Position numbers and translations under genes: made by a program. A DNA stretch of 64,000 bases. Source: Oceanobacillus sp. HTM 045 (GTDB taxonomy: Bacteria > Pseudomonadota > Alphaproteobacteria > Rhodobacterales > Rhodobacteraceae). The DNA lies in contig WNWL01000002.1 of the NCBI GenBank assembly GCA_009733745.1, positions 434,001 to 498,000 of the forward strand, read 5' to 3'. Shown piece after piece: positions 53,590 to 61,736 of the stretch (position 1 is the first letter of the stretch; every line of letters begins with the position of its first letter). A model generated the notes under the pieces. That model searched no databases and was not told the origin of the DNA. It saw nothing but the letters and a program-made list of their open reading frames with translations.

Positions 53590-54722
53590 GCGGATTTCCT
53601 TCGGGTGCTGGCTCGGGTGCTTGCTGCGTCTGTTTCGAGCAGGCGGGTGACGTGCCCGCCGATGGCGAGGCAGGAGGTGAGGCCGGGGCTCTCGATGCCG
53701 TAGAGGGCGACGAGGCCGGGGAGGCCGTGCGCCTCCGCCCCGTCGATGCGAAAGTCGGCGGCGGGCTCGCCCGGCCCGGCGATCTTGGGGCGGATGCCGA
53801 CATAATCCGGTTGCAGCGCGCCGTCGGGCAGCGCGGGCCAGTAGCGGCGGATGGCACCGTAGAACCTGTCCGCGCGGGCGGGGTCGATCGTGTAGTCCTC
53901 GTGGTCGGTCCACTCCACGTCCGGGCCGAACTTGGTGCGGCCCTGCAGGTCGCGGGTGGAGTGCACGCCGAGCCCGCCCGGCTCCGGCACCGGGTAGATC
54001 AGCCGCTCGAACGGCGTGCGGCCGGAGAGGGCGAAGTAGTTGCCCTTGGCGAAAAACTGGTCGGGCAGTGCGGCGCGGGGGTAGCCCGCGACGCGGCGCG
54101 CGAGCATCGGCGCGCCGTGGCCGGCGCTGTTGACCACCTCCGCCGCGTGGAGCGTGAGGTCGGGCGTCTCCACCTCGAAGCCGCCATCGGTTGGGGTGAT
54201 CCGCTCCACGTTCGTGTGCAGCGCGAGCATCGCGCCCGCGTCCTCCGCCTCGCCCTGCAGCGACAGCATCAGCGCGTGGCTGTCGACGATGCCGGTGGAG
54301 GGCGAGAGGAGCGCGGCGGTGCAGGCAAGCTCCGGCTCCAGCGCCTGCGCCTCGGCGGCGCCCAGCGGGCGGAGGTCGTCCACCCCGTTGGCCGCGGCGC
54401 GGGCGGCGATGCTGTCCAGTTCGCCGTTCTCCGCCGCGCTGGTCGCGACGATCAGCTTGCCGCAGCGGCGGTGCGGGATGTGGCGCTCGGCGAGGTAGTC
54501 GTAGAGCGCCCACTTGCCCGCGACGCAGAGCCGGGCCTTGAGGCTGCCCTTCGGGTAGTAGATCCCGGCGTGGATCACCTCGGAGTTCCGCGCGGAGGTG
54601 CCGGAGCCGATCAGCCCCTCCCGCTCGAGGATCACCACCTCGCGTCCCGACAGCGCCAGCGCGCGGGCGATGGCAAGGCCCACCACCCCAGCGCCGATCA
54701 CGACGGTCTGGACGCGGTCCAT
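53586..54722 (-). CDS. lhgO: L-2-hydroxyglutarate oxidase-like FAD enzyme (DAO family)
   Basis: The 378-residue protein starts at ATG 54722 with the FAD loop [38 protein letters not shown] cited in part ([12 protein letters not shown]) and [12 protein letters not shown] are typical of LhgO/L2HGDH, as is [16 protein letters not shown]. It oxidises L-2-hydroxyglutarate or a related 2-hydroxyacid. The last residues come from a 12 bp repeated stretch near 53600-53625. Its place between lutA and lutB suggests it feeds electrons into, or replaces a dehydrogenase for, the Lut complex. Confidence 0.85.
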   Translation of the reverse strand: MDRVQTVVIGAGVVGLAIARALALSGREVVILEREGLIGSGTSARNSEVIHAGIYYPKGSLKARLCVAGKWALYDYLAERHIPHRRCGKLIVATSAAENGELDSIAARAAANGVDDLRPLGAAEAQALEPELACTAALLSPSTGIVDSHALMLSLQGEAEDAGAMLALHTNVERITPTDGGFEVETPDLTLHAAEVVNSAGHGAPMLARRVAGYPRAALPDQFFAKGNYFALSGRTPFERLIYPVPEPGGLGVHSTRDLQGRTKFGPDVEWTDHEDYTIDPARADRFYGAIRRYWPALPDGALQPDYVGIRPKIAGPGEPAADFRIDGAEAHGLPGLVALYGIESPGLTSCLAIGGHVTRLLETDAASTRASTRRKSA

Positions 54723-54723
54723 G

Positions 54724-55488
54724 TCAGCCTTCCCCGATGGCCGGGGTATCGTCGTCGCCCGCCAGCACCTCGACGACGTGGCGGGCGTGCACCGGGCTCC
54801 CCTCGCGGGAGAGCTTGCCGGCCATGTTCATCAGGCAGCCGAGATCGCCCGCGAGCAGCAGGTCCGCCCCCGAGCCGCCGATATTGGCGGCCTTGTTGGA
54901 GACCATCTTGTTGGAGATGTCGGGGTACTTCACGCAGAAGGTGCCGCCGAAGCCGCAGCAGACCTCGCAGTCGGCCATCTCTGACAGGGTCAGGCCCTCG
55001 ACGCTGCCGAGGAGCTTGCGCGGCTGCTGCTTCACGCCGAGCGAGCGGAGGCCGGAGCAGCTGTCGTGGTAGGTGGCGGTGCCCTGCCAGGTCGCGCCGA
55101 CGCCCTCGACGCCGAGCACGTCCGCAAGGAAGGAGACGATCTCGTGGGTGCGGCCGGCCAGCGCCTTCGCCGCCTCTTCCTCCGGTTCGCCGGCGCAGAT
55201 CTGCAGGTAGTCCTTGATCACCGTCGCGGCGCAGGAGCCGGAGGGGACGACGACGTAGTCGTAGCCTTCCATCGCCCGGATCATGCCACGGGCCAGCTTC
55301 AGCGCGCCCTTGCGGTCGCCGGAATTGTAGTTGGGCTGGCCGCAGCAGGTCTGCGGCGGCACCTCGACGGTGCAGCCGGCTTCTTCCAGCAGCTTCACCG
55401 TGGCCCAGCCGATCGAGGGGCGGATCATGTCCACGAGACAGGTCACCAGGAGGGCGACGCGCGGCCCCGCTTCTGCTTCGCCCATCAT
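54724..55488 (-). CDS. lutA: LutA-like cysteine-rich heterodisulfide-reductase-type protein
   Basis: The 254-residue protein starts at ATG 55488 with GGGAGG upstream (a second ATG follows directly). It has two CCG domains: [12 protein letters not shown]...[11 protein letters not shown] and [12 protein letters not shown]...[13 protein letters not shown]. These bind the special [4Fe-4S] cluster of LutA/GlcF-like proteins. It begins the operon, 1 bp before lhgO. Confidence 0.92.
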   Translation of the reverse strand: MMGEAEAGPRVALLVTCLVDMIRPSIGWATVKLLEEAGCTVEVPPQTCCGQPNYNSGDRKGALKLARGMIRAMEGYDYVVVPSGSCAATVIKDYLQICAGEPEEEAAKALAGRTHEIVSFLADVLGVEGVGATWQGTATYHDSCSGLRSLGVKQQPRKLLGSVEGLTLSEMADCEVCCGFGGTFCVKYPDISNKMVSNKAANIGGSGADLLLAGDLGCLMNMAGKLSREGSPVHARHVVEVLAGDDDTPAIGEG

Positions 55489-55654
55489 GTTCCTCCCGGC
55501 TGTTCTGTTCGCTGGCGCGCACGATAGGGCGGCGGGCCTGCCTGCCGCAAGCGGGGCGCCCGGTCTGCGACACTTTCGTGTTGCGTCTGCCCGCCTGCCG
55601 GAAGATCGTGCGGGCCGCTTGGACCTTGCGCTGCCGGAACGGGAGGAGGCCGGG

Positions 55655-56023
55655 ATGCCCTATGTCGACGGATTCGTGATCGCGGTGCCGACGGAAAACC
55701 TCTCCGCCTACCGCAAGATGGCGAAGAAGGCCGCGAAGATCTGGATGGAGTACGGCGCGCTCTCGGTAGTGGAGAGCTGGGGCGACGACGTGCCGGAGGG
55801 CAAGACCACCTCCTTCCGCAAGGCGGTGAAGGCGAAGCCGGACGAGACGGTGGTGTTCTCCTGGATTACCTACAAGTCGAAGCGCGCGCGCGACACGATC
55901 AACAGGAAGGTGATGGCCGACCCGCGCCTGCAGATGGACAAGGAGAACGCCCCGTTCGACCCGAAGCGGATGATCTGGGGCGGGTTCAAGTCCATCGTGA
56001 CCGAGTCCATCCCCGAGGAATGA
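55655..56023 (+). CDS. DUF1428 family protein
   Basis: The 122-residue protein starts at ATG 55655 with GGGAGGAGG upstream. The family phrases are MPYVDGFVIAVPTENLSAY, GALSVVESWGDDVPEGK, SWITYKSKRARD and the end KRMIWGGFKSIVT. DUF1428 proteins have a dimeric ferredoxin-like fold and unknown function. It is divergent from lutA. Confidence 0.88.
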   Translation: MPYVDGFVIAVPTENLSAYRKMAKKAAKIWMEYGALSVVESWGDDVPEGKTTSFRKAVKAKPDETVVFSWITYKSKRARDTINRKVMADPRLQMDKENAPFDPKRMIWGGFKSIVTESIPEE

Positions 56024-56126
56024 CGCGAAAGTTCGTCTCCCTTTGAACCCTTTGCGGCACCCGCCCGACACATGCCCGTGACCGGCACGGGCCGGGAGAG
56101 CACTGCAGGTAAAAGGGAGACCAGAC

Positions 56127-56336
56127 ATGAGCACCCGCGACACGCACGGCACCACGGCGGACAGCTTCGACTTCAAGGCGATCGAGGACGACGTCGATCC
56201 GGTTCCGATCGGCCTCCTGCTGCCGGCGGTCCAGAAGGTCCGCGAGGCGGCCGCACGGGACGAGGCGGACCTGGGCTTTGCCTATGACGACGGCGCGTCC
56301 GATGCCGATTTCGACCTGTTCGACGGCATCTTCTGA
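56127..56336 (+). CDS. Small acidic peptide with pilin-like LLLPAVQKVREAA segment
   Basis: The 69-residue protein starts at ATG 56127 with AAAGGGAGA upstream. The N-terminal third is polar (STRDTHGTTADSFDF), the centre reads IGLLLPAVQKVREAAAR, and the end is acidic and closes with DFDLFDGIF. The central 17 residues look like the segment found after the N-terminal helix in DUF1559 pilin-like proteins of planctomycetes (recalled), but here there is no preceding hydrophobic helix or cleavage site. It is 19 bp before a cysteine-cluster gene, so it may be its substrate or partner. Confidence 0.65.
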   Translation: MSTRDTHGTTADSFDFKAIEDDVDPVPIGLLLPAVQKVREAAARDEADLGFAYDDGASDADFDLFDGIF

Positions 56337-56355
56337 CGCAGGGAAGGAGCCCGGC

Positions 56356-57090
56356 ATGGGCGCCAGCGGAAATGTCCCGCGCCTCGACCTGAGGGACGAG
56401 GCGCGGGCGCAGGCGGTGGACGTGAAGGCGGCGGGGCGGCCCGCCGCCTGCGTGCCGGAAATGCACGCCCGCTTCGACCATGTGGCCGCCGAAACCGCCC
56501 GGCGCGCGGCGCAGGGCGGGCGGCCCCTCGCCTGCGCGATGGGCTGCGCCTCCTGCTGCCACTCGCTGGTGGGAATGCTGCCGGCGGAGGCGTTCCGCCT
56601 CGCCGCGCATGTGGACGGCATGGCCGATGCCGGTGCCATCAAGGCCCGGGTCCGCGCGCATCACGCGGCGCATGGCGCGAAGGGCGGCGCGGCGCGGATG
56701 CGGGAGCGGATCCCCTGCCCCTGCCTCGACCCGGACACCCGGCTCTGCCGCGTCCACCCTGCCCGGCCGCTGACCTGCCGGGCGATGAACGCCACCGACG
56801 CCGCGCCCTGCCGCCGCGCGCTGGAGACCGGAGACCCGGCGTTGCCGATCCCGACCGTGCTGGCCCCGCACGAGGCGTTGCAGGTCCAGTACGACGCGCA
56901 CGCGGCGCTGGGCCGGCGGCTCGGCTTCGACACCCGCGCGGTGGAGCTTTCCGGCGCGCTCGTCGTCGTCTGGGACACGCCCGAAGCGGAGGACCGCTGG
57001 CAGGCCGGGGAGGACATCTTCGCGGGATGCCGCGTGGCCACCATCTCGGACGCGCCGATCCCGCGTTTCGGCGCATCCGAGTCCGGTTGA
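56356..57090 (+). CDS. YkgJ family cysteine-cluster protein
   Basis: The 244-residue protein starts at ATG 56356 with GGAAGGAG upstream. The CxxxCxxCC-type cluster is CAMGCASCCHS, then PCPCLDPDTRLCRVHPARPLTCRAMNA cited in part (CPCLD, LCRVHP, TCRAMN), plus a last C in PCRRAL. These fit the presumed zinc/iron-chelating PF03692 pattern. Length beyond the cluster (IPTVLAPHEALQVQYDAHAALG) suggests an added domain. It is distinct from the YcgN gene at 2454. Function unknown. Confidence 0.8.
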   Translation: MGASGNVPRLDLRDEARAQAVDVKAAGRPAACVPEMHARFDHVAAETARRAAQGGRPLACAMGCASCCHSLVGMLPAEAFRLAAHVDGMADAGAIKARVRAHHAAHGAKGGAARMRERIPCPCLDPDTRLCRVHPARPLTCRAMNATDAAPCRRALETGDPALPIPTVLAPHEALQVQYDAHAALGRRLGFDTRAVELSGALVVVWDTPEAEDRWQAGEDIFAGCRVATISDAPIPRFGASESG

Positions 57091-57176
57091 TTTCCCGGCC
57101 GTTTGGTGTATACGGCGCGCTTCCGCGGCGCTTACACCCCTGGAGGAACGCCGCAACCATTGAACAGGAGTGACCG

Positions 57177-57815
57177 ATGGCTGAGAACATGGTTCTCGAA
57201 GCCACGGCGCGGACGGGAACGGGCAAGGGGGCCGCCCGCAGTGCGCGTCGTGAAGGAATGGTACCGGGTGTCGTCTACGGCGGCGGCAAGGATCCCGAGC
57301 CGATCAACGTGCGGTTCAACGTGCTGCTCAAGGCCCTGAAGCAGGGCCGGTTCCTCGCGCAGCTGATCGACCTCGACGTCGACGGCGCCAAGCAGAGCGT
57401 GATCTGCCGCGGCGTGCAGCGCGACGTGGTCAAGGACCTGCCGACGCATGTCGACTTCCTCCGCCTGTCGGAGCGCTCGCGCATCAACCTCTTCGTGCCG
57501 GTCGAGTTCGTCGACGAGGAAAAGTCGCCGGGCCTCAAGAAGGGCGGCGTGCTGACCGTCGTGCGCCAGGAGATCGAGGTGAAGGTCCGCGCCTCCGACA
57601 TCCCGGAGAAGATCGTGGTCAGCCTCGAGGGCCTCGACATCGGCGACACCGTGAAGATCCACGACGTGTCCCTGCCGTCGGGCGCGACGCCGACCATCAC
57701 CGACCGCGACTTCATGATCGCGAACATCTCGGCCCCGTCCGGGCTGCGCTCGTCGGACGACGACGAGGAGGGCGAGGACGCCGCCGAGGCGGAGGCTGGC
57801 GCCGACGAGGAGTGA
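57177..57815 (+). CDS. rplY: 50S ribosomal protein L25/general stress protein Ctc
   Basis: The 212-residue protein starts at ATG 57177 with AGGAG upstream. The L25 domain ([22 protein letters not shown] cited in part, GVVYGG) is followed by the TL5/CTC beta domain and an acidic tail ([21 protein letters not shown] cited in part). It binds 5S rRNA in the large ribosomal subunit. It precedes pth, as in many proteobacteria. Confidence 0.95.
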   Translation: MAENMVLEATARTGTGKGAARSARREGMVPGVVYGGGKDPEPINVRFNVLLKALKQGRFLAQLIDLDVDGAKQSVICRGVQRDVVKDLPTHVDFLRLSERSRINLFVPVEFVDEEKSPGLKKGGVLTVVRQEIEVKVRASDIPEKIVVSLEGLDIGDTVKIHDVSLPSGATPTITDRDFMIANISAPSGLRSSDDDEEGEDAAEAEAGADEE

Positions 57816-57891
57816 TCCTCGCGCCCCACCGGTGTATCATTGGCCGCCGCGTCCCACAGGGCGCGGCGTCCGCATTTCAGGGAGGCGTTTG

Positions 57892-58593
57892 ATGCGGCTG
57901 ATCGTCGGCCTCGGCAATCCGGGCGCGAACTACGCGAAGACCCGCCACAACATCGGCTTCATGGCGGTGGACGCGATCGCCGAAGCGCATGGTTTCGGCC
58001 CGTGGCGCGAGAAGTTCGAGGGTTTCGTCTCCGAGGGCCGGCTCGGCACCGAGAAGGTGCTGCTCCTGAAGCCCGACACGTTCATGAACCTCTCCGGCCA
58101 GTCGGTCGGCGAGGCGGTGCGCTTCTACAAGCTGCCGCCCGAGGAGGTGGTGGTTTTCCACGACGAGCTGGACCTCGCGCCGGGCAAGTACCGGGTGAAG
58201 CAGGGCGGCGGGCACGCGGGCCATAACGGGCTGCGCTCGCTGCACCAGCATATCGGCGCGGAATACGTCCGCGTCCGGCTCGGGATCGGGCATCCGGGCG
58301 CGAAGCACCTGGTCTCGAACTACGTGCTGCACCAGTTCTCGAAGGAGGACGAGGGCTGGCTCGAGCCCCTGCTCGACGCCGTCGCCCGCGCCGCGCCGAA
58401 ACTGGCGGAGGGCGACTGGCCGGGCTTCCAGAACGCCGTCGCCCTGCGCCTCAACCCGCCGCGCAAGACCTCCGGCGGCGCGCCGAACCCGGACCGCAAG
58501 GCGGCCGAGGCGCGCGACAAGGTCGCCAAGGCCATTGAAGCCGCACCGCAGGGTCCGCTGGCGCAGCTACTGGCGAAATTCTCGAAGCGGTAG
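57892..58593 (+). CDS. pth: Peptidyl-tRNA hydrolase
   Basis: The 233-residue protein starts at ATG 57892 with GGGAGG upstream (MRLIVGLGNPGANYAKTRHN). Catalytic His is in KTRHNIGF, with Asn in FMNLSGQ, Asp in FHDELDL and GGHAGHNGLRS. It releases peptides from peptidyl-tRNA. The lysine-rich C-terminal extension (DRKAAEARDKVAKAIEAAPQ) is longer than in enteric Pth. It is 76 bp behind rplY, likely co-transcribed. Confidence 0.96.
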   Translation: MRLIVGLGNPGANYAKTRHNIGFMAVDAIAEAHGFGPWREKFEGFVSEGRLGTEKVLLLKPDTFMNLSGQSVGEAVRFYKLPPEEVVVFHDELDLAPGKYRVKQGGGHAGHNGLRSLHQHIGAEYVRVRLGIGHPGAKHLVSNYVLHQFSKEDEGWLEPLLDAVARAAPKLAEGDWPGFQNAVALRLNPPRKTSGGAPNPDRKAAEARDKVAKAIEAAPQGPLAQLLAKFSKR

Positions 58594-58960
58594 CGGGGCT
58601 GCTCAAGCTTGAGAAATCCACAAGGCACTGATTTTTAACTGTAAAAGCGTTAACGGGCACGGCCGCGCCAGGCCGCGCAGCCGATCCGCTATTCCTCCCC
58701 CTCCCCGCCCAGCGCCTTGCTCTCGCGCCGGAGCGCGCGCGATTTCGGGCACACCTCGCCGAGGAACCCGGTGAGCGCGGAAGCGGGCAGACTGTCCGCG
58801 ACCCTGAGCGCACCACCCGCCCCCACGCAGGACCGCCATCCCGCAACACTCCGCACTGGGACACGTCGAAACGAGCCTCCCCGCGCGGGCCTGAGGCCGG
58901 TAGGGGCTTGACCCTCCGGCCCGCGCGCGGCATCAGGCGCGCGGTTCTCAGGAGGCACAC
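58594..58960. other. 367 bp region between pth and ychF
   Basis: It holds dyad + GTTAAC element copy 4. A minus-strand frame ending at 58689 (PASALTGFLGEVCPKSRALR then acidic end) sits at the same distance from that element as the real genes do from the other copies. It lacks a convincing start and stays a weak candidate. The ychF ribosome site (GGAGG) is at 58951-58955. Confidence 0.45.
58602..58655 (-). repeat. Dyad + GTTAAC element, copy 4
   Basis: Dyad CTCAAGCTTGAG (58602-58613), then GTTAAC at 58649-58654 preceded by AAAAGC. It is the most diverged copy, but has the same spacing (35 bases). Confidence 0.7.
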
Positions 58961-60058
58961 ATGGGTTTCAAGTGCGGCATCGTCGGGTTGCCGAATGTCG
59001 GCAAGTCGACGCTCTTCAACGCGCTGACGCGCACCGCCGCGGCGCAGGCGGCGAACTTTCCCTTCTGCACCATCGAGCCCAACGTGGGCGAGGTGGCGGT
59101 GCCCGACGCGCGGCTGGCGAAGCTGGCGGGGATCGCCGGGTCGAAGGAGATCATCCCGGCGCGGCTGACCTTCGTGGACATCGCCGGGCTGGTGAAGGGC
59201 GCGTCGAAGGGCGAGGGGCTCGGCAACCAGTTCCTCGCCAACATCCGCGAGGTGGACGCGGTCGCGCATGTCGTCCGCTGCTTCGAGAACGACGACGTGA
59301 CCCATGTGGAGGGCCGTGTCGACCCGCTGGTCGATGCCGAGATCATCGAGACCGAGCTGATGCTCGCCGACCTCGAGTCGGTGGACAAGCGGCTCGAGGG
59401 GCTGACGCGCAAGATCAAGGGCGGCGACAAGGAGGCCATCGCGCAGGACCGGCTGCTGCGGCTCGCCAGGGAGGCGCTGGAGGAAGGCCGACCGGCGCGC
59501 ACCATCGAGGTGGCGGAGGACGATCGCCGCGCCTGGCGGCTGCTGCAGCTCCTGACCGCGAAGCCGGTGCTCTATGTCTGCAATGTCGAGGAGGACGCGG
59601 CGGCGGAGGGCAATGCATGGTCGGCGCGGGTGGCCGAGATGGCCGCGGCGCAGGGCGCGGGGTCGGTGGTGATTTCGGCCGCGATCGAGGAGGAGATCGC
59701 CCAGCTCGACGACGCGGAGCGGGCGGAGTTCCTCGAGGAGATGGGGCTGGAGGAGCCCGGCCTCGACCGGCTGATCCGGGCCGGGTACGACCTGCTCGGT
59801 CTGCAGACCTACTTCACCGTCGGCCCGAAGGAGACCCGCGCCTGGACGATCCGCAAGGGCACCACGGCGCCGCGGGCGGCAGGCGTGATCCACACCGATT
59901 TCGAGCGTGGCTTCATCCGGTCCGAGACCATCGCCTACGACGATTACGTCGCCTGCGGCGGCGAGGCCGGGGCGCGCGACAAGGGCAAGCTCCGGGCCGA
60001 GGGCAAGACCTACGTGGTGCAGGACGGCGATGTGCTGAACTTCCTGTTCAACACCTGA
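58961..60058 (+). CDS. ychF: Redox-regulated ATPase YchF (Obg family)
   Basis: The 365-residue protein starts at ATG 58961 with GGAGG upstream (MGFKCGIVGLPNVGKSTLFN). The P-loop is GLPNVGKST, with the YchF-specific NFPFCTIEPNVG and the switch DIAGLVKGASKGEGLGNQFL cited in part. A coiled-coil and a TGS domain (DFERGFIRSETIAYDDYV) complete it. It prefers ATP over GTP and binds ribosomes. It converges with the second ScfR gene, 10 bp apart. Confidence 0.96.
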   Translation: MGFKCGIVGLPNVGKSTLFNALTRTAAAQAANFPFCTIEPNVGEVAVPDARLAKLAGIAGSKEIIPARLTFVDIAGLVKGASKGEGLGNQFLANIREVDAVAHVVRCFENDDVTHVEGRVDPLVDAEIIETELMLADLESVDKRLEGLTRKIKGGDKEAIAQDRLLRLAREALEEGRPARTIEVAEDDRRAWRLLQLLTAKPVLYVCNVEEDAAAEGNAWSARVAEMAAAQGAGSVVISAAIEEEIAQLDDAERAEFLEEMGLEEPGLDRLIRAGYDLLGLQTYFTVGPKETRAWTIRKGTTAPRAAGVIHTDFERGFIRSETIAYDDYVACGGEAGARDKGKLRAEGKTYVVQDGDVLNFLFNT

Positions 60059-60068
60059 TCCGTCGCAT

Positions 60069-61463
60069 CTAGCCCGCGATCGGGTCGGCGACCCGGTGCG
60101 GGCAGGTCTCGCGCGGGCAGATGCGGCAGGCGGGGCCGACCTCCTCGAGGAAGACACTGGCATCCGGGGCATAGACCGTGTGCTGCGCGTCCGCCTCGGT
60201 CATCGTGAGCATGTCGGAGACGTAGTGGCGCGGGCGGCCGAAGCCGGTCGGGCCGGTGTGCCGCGCCCGCGCCACGAACACGAACCGCCCGCCGGAGGGG
60301 AACAGCGCCCGCTGGCGGATCACCGTCTCGGGCGACTGCTGGGTGCGGAACAGTGCCCAGAGCGGGCAGGCCGAGGCATAGCGCGGCACCACCAGCCCGG
60401 CGAGGCCGCGCATGTCGGTCAGGGTGCCGGCGGCGTTGGCCTGGAAATAGCCGAAGCGCGGCACGCCCTGCGCCGCCGGCAGCGCGGTGAGGCGGAGGCA
60501 GATCGTCTCCACCCCGAGGCCCAGCGTGTCGGACAGTTCCTCGATGTCGTAGCCCTTCTCCGCGGCGAGCGGCCGGAACAACGGCATCGGCGCGAGCAGC
60601 GCCATCTCGGCGTAGCGCATCAGCGCCGCGCGGGCGCGTGCGCGACCGGGTGCCGTCTCGACCTGCGGCGCGTCGTCGAGGATGGAATCCACCGCCCCGC
60701 CCAGCGCCTCCGCGGCGAGGCCGGCGGCCGCGGCCCGGCGCGGGCCGGGCGCCTGCCGCGCCAGTTCGCCCGCATGCTCGGTGGCGGCCTGCTCGATCTC
60801 CTCGAAATGGTTGGCGCGGGCCTCGAACAGCGCCTCGACCTCGTCCAGCGGGGTGAGGCTGCGGTCGCTCTCGGCCATCTTGTCGAAATAGGCCGCCAGC
60901 CCCTCGCCGACCTCGGAGAGGACGCGGCCCTCCTCCAGCACGATGCGGTGGAACCGTTCGCGGCGCTCGGGCGGGATGTCGGGGAAGTCCGTCAGGATCT
61001 CCGCGGCGGAGCGGATCGAGGCGATCCGGGTGAGCATCCGGTGCACCGTCTCGCCGAGGAACGGGTCGTGGGTGAGCCGGTCCGACAGCACCCGCGCGGT
61101 GGACGAGGCGGCCCGCTCGGATCGCGCCAGCGCCGCGATCGCCCGCGCCCAGCCGGGATAGCGGCCGATCAGTTCGCCCGCCGTTTCCCCGTCGAGGCCG
61201 AGCGCGCGGAGGTTCGGCGTCTGCGCGATTTCCTGCAGGGTTTCGACCAGCCGGCGCTCGGCCGCGCCGTCGAGATCCTCCAGGCTCATGTCGAGCGCGG
61301 CGGCGGCGCGGCGCAGCAGCGGACCGGCGATCCCGCGCTTGTTGCGTTCGATCAGATTCATGTAGGAGGCGGATATCCCGATCTCGCGGGCCAGCGCCGC
61401 CTGGGTCATCCCGAGGCTGCGGCGGCGCTCGCGGATCCGGGCTCCTAGGATCGTCCTTGGCAC
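60069..61463 (-). CDS. Second ScfR/RamB-type short-chain acyl-CoA regulator
   Basis: The 464-residue protein starts at ATG 61463 (MPRTILGARIRERRRSLG). Same architecture as PccR: XRE domain at ~5-60 (MTQAALAREIGISASYMNLIERNKR cited in part), middle domain, and C-terminal cysteines (CPLWALFR, PACRICPRETCPHRVADP). It differs from PccR in the HTH recognition part, so it should read other sites. It is divergent from an ABC transporter across 273 bp that holds an inverted repeat, which suggests the transporter as target. Confidence 0.85.
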   Translation of the reverse strand: MPRTILGARIRERRRSLGMTQAALAREIGISASYMNLIERNKRGIAGPLLRRAAAALDMSLEDLDGAAERRLVETLQEIAQTPNLRALGLDGETAGELIGRYPGWARAIAALARSERAASSTARVLSDRLTHDPFLGETVHRMLTRIASIRSAAEILTDFPDIPPERRERFHRIVLEEGRVLSEVGEGLAAYFDKMAESDRSLTPLDEVEALFEARANHFEEIEQAATEHAGELARQAPGPRRAAAAGLAAEALGGAVDSILDDAPQVETAPGRARARAALMRYAEMALLAPMPLFRPLAAEKGYDIEELSDTLGLGVETICLRLTALPAAQGVPRFGYFQANAAGTLTDMRGLAGLVVPRYASACPLWALFRTQQSPETVIRQRALFPSGGRFVFVARARHTGPTGFGRPRHYVSDMLTMTEADAQHTVYAPDASVFLEEVGPACRICPRETCPHRVADPIAG

Positions 61464-61538
61464 GGCGGAATCCCTTTCCCGACATGGACTTACCCGGGGT
61501 CACCCCGGGACCTGACCGGCGGCAAGCCGCGCGCTACT

Positions 61539-61580
61539 GTGCAGTGCAGCGTCAATCATTGACAAATTGCTGCGCTGCAC
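61539..61580. promoter_or_regulatory. Inverted repeat between the ScfR gene and the transporter
   Basis: Arms GTGCAGTGCAGC (61539-61550) / GCTGCGCTGCAC (61569-61580), 12 bp with one mismatch, around an 18-base centre holding TTGACA (61559-61564), a possible -35 box for the plus-strand transporter. Confidence 0.55.
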
Positions 61581-61736
61581 GCGGAAACAATTTACAGCCT
61601 TTGGCTTTAAAATCAATCACTTGTTTAATTCTTGACCGCATTCGGGCACATTCCGCCACGAGCGCCAGCAGTGCTCGCACAACACAGACGTTGGGTACAT
61701 GCACCGACGCTCGCAACCATACCTTGGGAGGACTAC

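Noticed and set aside
58689-58958. Minus-strand gene overlapping the ychF leader
   Set aside because: Only a GTG start inside the ychF ribosome site is available and codon use is poor; kept only as a remark because of the nearby element copy 4.
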